This document shows, in pieces, positions 1 through 5,375 of a DNA stretch of 7,236 nt. Below the pieces are notes generated by a model that worked only from the letters and a program-made list of their open reading frames with translations, made no database searches and was not told the origin of the DNA. The DNA is taken from contig JAOZLK010000222.1 of NCBI GenBank assembly GCA_029934875.1, forward strand, positions 1 to 7,236. The letters run 5' to 3'. The position numbers were made by a program, and so were the translations under genes. This stretch comes from Bacteroidales bacterium (GTDB lineage Bacteria > Bacteroidota > Bacteroidia > Bacteroidales > GCA-2748055). Positions within the stretch are counted from its first letter, which is position 1, and the number at the start of each line of letters is the position of its first letter.

Positions 1-1
1 C

Positions 2-1480
2 CTCTATGAAGGATTGGTGAAATTGTTTATATCTAACTGGAGCGCTGGCTCCTACCTTGAGAACTCAAGATGGATTTTCTCAGGAGTATTCCAGGGAATA
101 GCAGCCAATCCGGGTCTGTTGAACCTGGCTGATTTTCTGATGGTATGGGGTTTGATTCTGATCGGACTGGGATTAATGCTGGGTGCCCTGACCCGGATAG
201 CCACCTGGTCGGGAATCTTTATTCTTACACTGTTCTATGTGGCCTACCCACCTTTTGTGGGGCTTGATTACGGAGTTCCGTCAGAGGGTTTCTATATGAT
301 CGTGAATAAAAACCTGATTGAATTATTGGCTCTGTTACTGCTTGCCAGGTTCTCAACAGGACATGTTTTTGGTCTGGACAGATTTTACACTCTACTGAAG
401 AAGGAGAGATCAACCATGCATGATGTGAATGGTACTGTGCCGGTCCAGGATGAAGATCATGCAGATGGTTCGGATATGAAACGCCGTGATATGCTTAAAA
501 GTCTGGTTGGTGTTCCTTTTTTAGGTGTTTTTGCCTTTGCTTTTATTCGGAAGAAGAGTTTTGAAGAGAGGCACCTGATCGATGCCTCTTCCGGGGCTAC
601 AAATCAGCCTCTGAGCTTTAAGGGTCTTGATGAACTTACAGCTCCCGTAGCAACAGGTGTCATAAAGGATAAGACCTTCAGCAGAATTATTCTTGGAGGT
701 AACCTGTTGAGCGGAAATGCACACGCACGTGATCTTATTTATGTGAATAAGCTTGTGAAAGCGTATCATTCCAAACAGAAAATCTTTGAAACCATGTTGA
801 TGGCGGAAAAGGCAGGGGTAAATACCCTGCTTACCAATCCAATTCTGGCAAATGTGATTAATGAATACTGGGATCGTGGAATTGGCAAGATGCAGTTTAT
901 ATCAGATTGTGTGGGATTGAATTATATGGAGAAAGGTTTTCCTCCCTTGCCTGTTCAGGAGTTTCTGGACAGGATACAGATGGCCATTGACAAGGGGGCA
1001 ATTGCCTGTTATATCCAGGGAGAAACAGCCGATAGCTATATGCAGAATGGAAATGTTGAAGGACTTAACAAGGCATTTGAACTCATTCGAAGGAATGGGG
1101 TTATGGCGGGTATCGGAGCACATCACATTGATACCATAAAAGCTTGTGTGGATGCAGGTTTTGATCCTGATTTCTGGATGAAAACCCTTCACCATCATAA
1201 CTACTGGTCGGCTGATCATCCAAAATGGCGTGACAATATGTACTGTTTTGATCCGGATGGAACCATTGAATATATGGAGCAGCTGAAACAACCCTGGATG
1301 GCATTTAAGGTAATGGCAGCCGGAGCCATACATCCCAAAGATGCCTTCAAATATGCATTTGAGAATGGTGCTGACTTTATTTGTGCCGGGATGTATGATT
1401 TTCAGATCGTCGAAGACATTAATATTACAAATGAAATATTGAATGGCAAACTTGAGCGAAAACGTGACTGGATGGCCTGA
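2..1480 (+). CDS. DoxX-like membrane domain fused to a Tat-type signal and a TIM-barrel-like enzyme domain (5' partial)
   Basis: The frame is open to the left edge, and the first codons read LYEGLVKLF, typical of the end of DoxX helix 1, so the true start lies upstream. Residue numbers here count from the TTG at 14. Hydrophobic segments at about 39-60, 62-82 and 95-113 fit DoxX helices 2-4. An acidic linker (about 136-154) leads to KRRDMLK (156-162) and a further hydrophobic stretch (163-178), resembling an internal twin-arginine signal-anchor. Residues about 200-488 form a soluble domain with alternating strand/helix pattern, including ILGGNLLSGNAHARD (226-240), TLLTNP (271-276), an HHH run (393-395) and FKVMAAGAIHP (431-441). 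I infer a TIM barrel related to secreted proteins loosely annotated as aldo/keto-reductase-like; the reaction is unknown. If DoxX has four helices with both ends inside, the fifth would place the barrel in the periplasm. The last 38 bp overlap the creatininase gene. The fusion is clear; function is uncertain. Confidence 0.85.
   Translation, partial: LYEGLVKLFISNWSAGSYLENSRWIFSGVFQGIAANPGLLNLADFLMVWGLILIGLGLMLGALTRIATWSGIFILTLFYVAYPPFVGLDYGVPSEGFYMIVNKNLIELLALLLLARFSTGHVFGLDRFYTLLKKERSTMHDVNGTVPVQDEDHADGSDMKRRDMLKSLVGVPFLGVFAFAFIRKKSFEERHLIDASSGATNQPLSFKGLDELTAPVATGVIKDKTFSRIILGGNLLSGNAHARDLIYVNKLVKAYHSKQKIFETMLMAEKAGVNTLLTNPILANVINEYWDRGIGKMQFISDCVGLNYMEKGFPPLPVQEFLDRIQMAIDKGAIACYIQGETADSYMQNGNVEGLNKAFELIRRNGVMAGIGAHHIDTIKACVDAGFDPDFWMKTLHHHNYWSADHPKWRDNMYCFDPDGTIEYMEQLKQPWMAFKVMAAGAIHPKDAFKYAFENGADFICAGMYDFQIVEDINITNEILNGKLERKRDWMA
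401..418 (+). promoter_or_regulatory. Possible internal ribosome binding site and start inside the fusion gene
   Basis: AAGGAGAG at 401-408 lies 7 nt before an in-frame ATG at 416, exactly at the junction between the DoxX-like part and the Tat-signal/barrel part. Initiation here would give a 354-residue, conventionally Tat-targeted barrel protein without the membrane domain. No other start in the window has such a strong Shine-Dalgarno match, and Bacteroidota generally do not depend on one. The bases also simply encode Lys-Lys-Glu-Arg, so chance is a real alternative. Confidence 0.3.
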
Positions 1481-2375
1481 TCCGGAGAATAATCATAAGC
1501 CCCACAGGAGAGGATTCCTGAAAAAAATAGCAGTGGGGATTGCCATGGTTCCGGTATTTAGCAGGTTGATTGGCCAAACTGGCAATCATGCAGGTTCTCA
1601 GCCTGGTCAAAGAAAGCCTTTCGAGGAGATGAGACCGGGTGAAATTCAGGAGGCAATAGCGAAGGGACCCTTTGCATTTGTTCCTGTATCTCCTATGATC
1701 GAGTGGCACTCTTACCATCTTCCCATGGGTACAGATGGACTTATTTCTGAAGCAATATGTCGTTTAATGGCAGGAAAGCTTGGCGGTGTATGGTTCAGAC
1801 CACTTTCGCTGGGATTGGATGCATGGCGTGGCGATCAGCAGAAGGAGAGGTGGGGGTTTAATGCTGAAGAAAAGGTTTTTGGTATGAATTTCCCCGATGT
1901 TCCGCTAAGCAGCGAGTATTGCAAGGTTGAGGATTTAAAGACAGCTGTTAGAAACAGGGTAGAGGCCTTGCGTGGAATCGGTGTAAAGCATCTGTACCTG
2001 CTTAATCACCACGGCGGGGAAGGACAGATTCCGGCTATAGAGGAACTCGGGAAGGAGTTGACAGATGATGACATGACCGTGCATGGTCTGAAAACCTATC
2101 AGTTTAATGACCTGACTGAGGATGAGGGATTTTATGGTGTTGGCGGGCATGCGGGCTATAGTGAGACCACCTGGCTGATGGCATTCAGACCTGAGTTGAT
2201 AGACCTGACTCAGCTCGATCCTGGAGAACTCTCTGTTAGAGATATGGGTATACTGCACAATAAACCAGAGATTGAAGAAAAATGGAATCCCGGGAATGTC
2301 TCACCTTTAGTTGCAGATAGATTGAAACAGAGGATTATCGCTAACTTCTCAAACTATATATCTTCTCTGATTTAA
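1443..2375 (+). CDS. Creatininase-family amidohydrolase with N-terminal Tat-type signal
   Basis: This 310-residue protein belongs to the creatininase/FAPy-amide hydrolase family (PF02633), metal-dependent hydrolases of cyclic or linear amides. The segment EWHSYHLPMGTD (87-98) matches the family metal site E-x-H...D (E87, H89, D98). NHHGGEG (188-194) matches the NGHGGN loop, with H190 as metal ligand and E193 in place of the usual Asn. GHAGYSETTWL (235-245) matches the HAG..ET motif (E241). The N-terminus carries HRRGFLKK (21-28) followed by a hydrophobic stretch to about 43, a twin-arginine-like signal, so export to the periplasm is likely, unlike classical cytoplasmic creatininases. The ATG at 1443 overlaps the preceding gene by 38 bp; GTG at 1464 is an alternative that keeps the RR motif. 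No good Shine-Dalgarno is seen, and translational coupling to the upstream gene is likely. Family assignment is firm, substrate unknown; creatinine itself is not implied. Confidence 0.88.
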   Translation: MANLSENVTGWPDPENNHKPHRRGFLKKIAVGIAMVPVFSRLIGQTGNHAGSQPGQRKPFEEMRPGEIQEAIAKGPFAFVPVSPMIEWHSYHLPMGTDGLISEAICRLMAGKLGGVWFRPLSLGLDAWRGDQQKERWGFNAEEKVFGMNFPDVPLSSEYCKVEDLKTAVRNRVEALRGIGVKHLYLLNHHGGEGQIPAIEELGKELTDDDMTVHGLKTYQFNDLTEDEGFYGVGGHAGYSETTWLMAFRPELIDLTQLDPGELSVRDMGILHNKPEIEEKWNPGNVSPLVADRLKQRIIANFSNYISSLI

Positions 2376-2748
2376 TTCGAATTTTATCCTTTTCGTATCA
2401 GTAGTTATACTTTTTCATGAAAAGGTCATGATCAGAACCGGAATTATATTAAAATATGATGAGAAAAATATTTGTTACTAAGAGATGAAGTTCACAAGAT
2501 ATTAAATTACAGATAAAGGATTAAGATACAGTCATGTATAGAAGTATTCTAAATAGAGTAAAAATGCAAAACTAATTTCGAAATGATTTACAATATAATA
2601 TGATATAAATTATCTTTACAAAGTAGAATTCAGGTATAGCATGTGTAAATGCGTAACAATGTTCTCAAAAACAAAGTGTTATACTCATAATTGATTTTTA
2701 GTTAGAAGTAGTAGTTTTTTAGTTAATAAAAGGAGATTGTCTGTAAGA
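2376..2748. other. AT-rich convergent intergenic spacer without a recognisable gene
   Basis: The spacer lies between the converging creatininase and sulfatase genes. It is strongly AT-rich and no convincing coding stretch was found on either strand. Small palindromes are present: AATTCGAATT at 2374-2383, overlapping the creatininase stop, and TTTTCATGAAAA at 2412-2423. Neither is followed by a clear terminator T-run. The only strong element is the hairpin at its right end (2728-2762). Confidence 0.6.
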
Positions 2749-2762
2749 TCAATCTCCTTTTT
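2728..2762. terminator. Bidirectional Rho-independent-type terminator between converging genes
   Basis: AAAAGGAGATTG (2728-2739) and CAATCTCCTTTT (2750-2761) form a perfect 12-bp stem around a 10-nt loop. On the + strand the stem runs into CTTTTTGCTTTTTT. On the - strand it runs into TTTTATT. It can therefore stop sulfatase transcripts and any read-through from the creatininase side. The right arm overlaps the sulfatase stop codon and its last codons. Confidence 0.8.
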
Positions 2763-4308
2763 GCTTTTTTAACATTTTTTCAGGGGGATCACAAAACCAG
2801 ACCAGGGATTTTTCCCTGTTCAGCCCTTCAGGAAGTTGATCGGCATAAGGATGGGTCTCCTTAAAAATTTTTAACATTTGCTCCTGCAGGATAATCAGGA
2901 TTTGGGAATTGTCAGGATCGGAAGAGACATTCGTAGTTTCGCCCGGATCATTTTTTAGTTGATAAAGCTTGTGTACAATTCCGGAGGGTCCATAACCGGT
3001 GGCATACCCTTGCCCGAGGTCACTCTTCCCTGAAGCGAAAATATACTTCCACTCATCATTGGCCACCATTGCTTTGTTATCACACAGAAACTCAGCGAAA
3101 ACATACTCCTTGTGATGTGATTTATTCCCTTCTATTTGTGGGACAAGGCTTTTTCCCTGCATTTGTGGGTGGACTCTAAATCCCAAAATTTCCAGAATAG
3201 TAGGAGCAAGATCAATGAATTCTGTAAGCTTGGTGTTCACCTGTTTTCTTCTGATTTTTTCCCCTGCTTTAATGATAAGGGGCGCTTTGATGGCATACTC
3301 CCACATGGTGTGTTTTTCAAATCTTTTATGATCGTTCAGCAGGTAGCCCTGGTCACCCATATAGATAATAAGTGTCTCATCTTCCAGACCCGATTCATCC
3401 ACTGCATCTAATATCTTCCCAACAGCCTGGTCCATGTACTCAACTGAAGTATAGTAAGAGGCAATAATCCCCTTTTTATCTTCGTCTGAAAGATCTCTGA
3501 ACACAGCCGGGATCCAACGGTCATCTTCCTTGCTTCCGGCTGGTAGTAATATTTCGTCCGGATCATATTTGCCCCTGTATTCAAGCGGAAAGTCAAAAGG
3601 CGAGTGCGGCTGATCAAATCCAACCCACAGACAGAACCTTTCATCCGAATGATTCTGAATAAATTCAATCGCCTTATTTGCAGTCAGATCCGCCGTGCCA
3701 TCTCCTTCAAAAAAGGCACCCGGAAGCATGTCTGCATTAAGCCATATTCTTGAGGGATCCTGAAAAGGTCTCCAATCAGGTCTTACAGAAATGGAGTCAG
3801 GTACTTTGCGTCCATACACTGCAAACCACTTAAGGTAGTCTTTATGAGACCATATATATTCGAAACCATGATCTGGCGGCACAGAATCCATGTAGTTGTT
3901 AAAATGTGACTTTCCAATGATGGCTGTGCGAAATCCCTCTTCCCTTAGTATTTCGGCAACAGTAGTATTCCCTTCATCTCTGAACGGGGTTCTTAAAAGG
4001 GTAACTCCGGTCGAGTGGGGGTATTTCCCTGTAAGTATTGATTGTCTTGAAGCACTGCATAGAGGGGCATTGGCGTAAGCATTACTGAATTGGATACCCC
4101 CGGATGCCAGTTTATCCAGATTCGGTGTCCGTATGATTTTATTTCCATAAGAGCCCAATACCTTGGTGGAGTGATCGTCCCCGATGATGACAATAACATT
4201 CTGAACAGGATCTCCGGAATAGAGGGCGCTGGAATTTTGTTTGCAGGAAGTGAAGGATTGTATAAATACAAAGAGGGCAATGAATCTGATCAAATATATT
4301 TTTCTCAT
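2749..4308 (-). CDS. Type I (formylglycine) sulfatase, predicted lipoprotein
   Basis: This is a complete 519-residue S1-family arylsulfatase-type enzyme, which hydrolyses sulfate esters or sulfamates, most often on glycans. The N-terminus has a hydrophobic signal ending in FTSC (19-22), a Bacteroidota-style lipobox. The residues after C22 (KQNSS) lack the acidic surface-export signal described in Bacteroides and Capnocytophaga, so a periplasmic location is inferred. IIGDDH (41-46) supplies the metal-binding Asp pair D44/D45. CSASRQSILTGKYPH (84-98) is the sulfatase signature, with C84 the residue converted to formylglycine and R88 and K95 conserved. GKSHF (132-136), FDQPHSPF (231-238), GDQGYLLNDHKRFEKHTMWE (318-337, with D319, Q320 and the Lys/His active-site region) and a C-terminal subdomain (about 400-510) complete the fold. 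No maturase (anSME/FGE) gene is in the window. The CSASR form and overall sequence recall heparan N-sulfatase/iduronate-sulfatase-like groups, but the substrate cannot be fixed. It is transcribed alone, divergent from deoC. Confidence 0.95.
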   Translation of the reverse strand: MRKIYLIRFIALFVFIQSFTSCKQNSSALYSGDPVQNVIVIIGDDHSTKVLGSYGNKIIRTPNLDKLASGGIQFSNAYANAPLCSASRQSILTGKYPHSTGVTLLRTPFRDEGNTTVAEILREEGFRTAIIGKSHFNNYMDSVPPDHGFEYIWSHKDYLKWFAVYGRKVPDSISVRPDWRPFQDPSRIWLNADMLPGAFFEGDGTADLTANKAIEFIQNHSDERFCLWVGFDQPHSPFDFPLEYRGKYDPDEILLPAGSKEDDRWIPAVFRDLSDEDKKGIIASYYTSVEYMDQAVGKILDAVDESGLEDETLIIYMGDQGYLLNDHKRFEKHTMWEYAIKAPLIIKAGEKIRRKQVNTKLTEFIDLAPTILEILGFRVHPQMQGKSLVPQIEGNKSHHKEYVFAEFLCDNKAMVANDEWKYIFASGKSDLGQGYATGYGPSGIVHKLYQLKNDPGETTNVSSDPDNSQILIILQEQMLKIFKETHPYADQLPEGLNREKSLVWFCDPPEKMLKKQKGD

Positions 4309-4352
4309 GATTGAAGAAATTTAAGACTTATCTGAAAGTTGTATCTGCCTGA

Positions 4353-4499
4353 TCGTATCAATTAGTTTATCAGGAGTCTCATTCCAACAACAAAGCAATG
4401 AATGCCATGAGGTCAACGGGAATACCTCAGGAAGGCTATCATCTGCAAGCATTTCAGGTCGGTAAAAAAGGAGAACCGGTCAGGATATTGATACGCTAA
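4353..4499 (+). pseudogene. Possible decayed gene fragment, 48 codons, ending in TAA
   Basis: This frame is open from just after a TGA at 4350-4352 to TAA at 4497-4499 and reads like protein: an amphipathic stretch (ESHSNNKAMNAMRSTGIP), then EGYHLQAFQVGKKGEPVRI, ending in LIR. GC is clearly higher than in the flanks. The helix, EGY strand, KKGEP turn and final strand resemble the N-terminal alpha/beta domains found ahead of some glycoside hydrolases (GH67/GH115/DUF4838-like). That resemblance is an impression, not a match. An ATG at 4398 could start a 33-residue peptide, but no ribosome site is seen. It may be a deletion remnant of a larger glycan-degradation gene, a small protein, or chance. 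Confidence 0.3.
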
Positions 4500-4522
4500 C
4501 AAAGACAATATATACTGTTAGC
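4495..4522. repeat. Hairpin overlapping the end of the putative fragment
   Basis: GCTAACA (4495-4501) and TGTTAGC (4516-4522) form a 7-bp perfect stem with a 14-nt loop. It starts within the TAA-containing end of the open stretch at 4353-4499. There is no T-run after it on either strand, so it is not a convincing intrinsic terminator. It may be a regulator-binding site or an RNA structure. Confidence 0.4.
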
Positions 4523-4538
4523 AAACCGTCAATCTTCC

Positions 4539-4554
4539 TAAATCTATAGATTTA
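4539..4554. promoter_or_regulatory. Perfect 16-bp palindrome, candidate operator
   Basis: TAAATCTATAGATTTA is a perfect dyad in the divergent region, ending 96 bp before the deoC start and about 230 bp before the sulfatase start. Its length and symmetry fit a dimeric transcription-factor site. A partial -7-like TACATTTTG begins at 4553, overlapping the palindrome edge, so repression of deoC is a reasonable guess. The AT-rich background makes chance symmetry more likely than usual, but a perfect 16-mer would still be rare in a few hundred bases. Confidence 0.4.
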
Positions 4555-4584
4555 CATTTTGCGGAGTTTCAGCACACATGATAC

Positions 4585-4619
4585 CTTGATTGTGATGACT
4601 TCGCGAGCCTCTAATCAAG
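4585..4619. repeat. Inverted repeat in the deoC leader
   Basis: CTTGATT (4585-4591) and AATCAAG (4613-4619) are exact inverted arms separated by 21 nt that contain the small palindrome TCGCGA. It ends about 31 bp before the deoC ATG. It could fold in the mRNA leader or bind a regulator. The stem is short and weak, so support is limited. Confidence 0.25.
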
Positions 4620-4650
4620 TAGCATAATTACTAATTTTTAAGAAAAAAAA

Positions 4651-5361
4651 ATGACCAGAGCCATTGAAATTGCAAAAATGATCGACCACTCCCTCCTTCA
4701 TCCAACATTGTCGAAGAAAGAGTTAATAGAGGGCTGCAAACTTGCGGCAAAATATGACGTAGCATCAGTTTGTGTAAAACCATACCATGTTGCAAGGGCA
4801 AAAGCAGAGCTCGTTGGTAGCGATGTGTTGATATGTGCCGTTATTGGGTTTCCACATGGGAACAGTACCCTGGAAATCAAGCTGGCCGAAACAGCACAGG
4901 TTATCAATGATGGAGCTACGGAGGTTGACATGGTCGTCAATCTTGCCAGTGTGATGGACGAAGATTGGGATTTCCTTGAAAAGGAAGTTGGTGCCATTAC
5001 AGAGCTGTGCCATAAAAATGGAGCCATTATAAAAGTGATTTTTGCGGTGGATCTGATAGAGGATAAGCACATCATCAAACTCTGTGAGGTTTGCAGTAAG
5101 GTAAAGGCCGATTTTGTGAAGACTTCCACAGGATACAATTTTGTGAAGGGAGAGGATGGTAAGTACTCCTATGAAGGTGCAACAGATCATGTACTGCAAC
5201 TGATGCGCAAACACTCCGCGCCTGAAGTACAGGTGAAGGCTGCCGGAGGTATCAGGACCCTGGATGCATTTATCCGTGTCAGGGAGATGGGCATAACCAG
5301 AGTCGGAACAGGACAGACAGAGAGCGTTGTACTGGCCGCCAGGGAGAAATTTGGAGAGTGA
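4651..5361 (+). CDS. deoC: Deoxyribose-phosphate aldolase (DERA)
   Basis: This 236-residue cytoplasmic class I aldolase cleaves 2-deoxy-D-ribose 5-phosphate to glyceraldehyde 3-phosphate and acetaldehyde in deoxynucleoside catabolism. IDHSLLHP (11-18) is the N-terminal signature. EVDMVVNLA (91-99) supplies D93, DFVKTSTGYNF (154-164) supplies the Schiff-base lysine K157, and VQVKAAGGIRTLDA (193-206) supplies K196; these match E. coli D102, K167 and K201. It belongs to the subgroup with a longer loop after TSTGY (FVKGEDGKYSYEGATD). In that subgroup the strand before the lysine usually reads VIFEN; here it is VIFAV (129-133), with the Glu replaced by A132. The ATG follows an A-rich leader (AAGAAAAAAAA) with no Shine-Dalgarno, as is usual in Bacteroidota. 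A secreted esterase gene starts 14 bp downstream, so the two probably share a transcript. No other deoxynucleoside genes are in the window. Confidence 0.95.
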   Translation: MTRAIEIAKMIDHSLLHPTLSKKELIEGCKLAAKYDVASVCVKPYHVARAKAELVGSDVLICAVIGFPHGNSTLEIKLAETAQVINDGATEVDMVVNLASVMDEDWDFLEKEVGAITELCHKNGAIIKVIFAVDLIEDKHIIKLCEVCSKVKADFVKTSTGYNFVKGEDGKYSYEGATDHVLQLMRKHSAPEVQVKAAGGIRTLDAFIRVREMGITRVGTGQTESVVLAAREKFGE

Positions 5362-5375
5362 GTGAGCATGCGAGG

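Larger units (their letters stand above)
4309..4650. other. Divergent intergenic region between the sulfatase gene and deoC
   Basis: This 342-bp region must hold the promoters for the minus-strand sulfatase and the plus-strand deoC. No convincing match to the Bacteroidota promoter pattern (TTTG about 20 nt before TAnnTTTG) was found; TACATTTTG at 4553-4561 is only a partial -7 match. It contains a short decayed-looking open stretch (4353-4499), a hairpin (4495-4522), a perfect palindrome (4539-4554) and an inverted repeat (4585-4619). A separate 9-bp inverted pair, CGTATCAAT (4354-4362) and ATTGATACG (4487-4495), brackets the open stretch. Confidence 0.6.

Noticed and set aside
14..16. TTG at 14 as the real start of the first gene
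   Set aside because: The frame is open to the window edge and the preceding residues (LYEG) match DoxX helix 1, so the gene is truncated by the window rather than starting here.
902..1333. 143-codon open frame on the minus strand
   Set aside because: It lies wholly inside the barrel domain of the fusion gene, shows no recognisable domain and has a low-complexity, shadow-like composition.
1935..2258. 107-codon open frame on the minus strand
   Set aside because: It is antisense to the creatininase catalytic region with its conserved motifs on the + strand; no family features.
2412..2423. Palindrome TTTTCATGAAAA after the creatininase gene
   Set aside because: A 12-bp AT-rich dyad is easily expected by chance in this spacer, and there is no T-run to make it a terminator.
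4309..4400. Promoter for the sulfatase on the minus strand
   Set aside because: TTTGTTG and TAATTGAT-like stretches can be picked out, but neither sequence nor spacing fits the Bacteroidota consensus well enough to report.
4698..5214. Two overlapping minus-strand open frames of 146 and 149 codons
   Set aside because: Both are antisense to deoC, whose catalytic residues are all present on the + strand; the translations are Ser/Thr- or Cys/His-rich noise.
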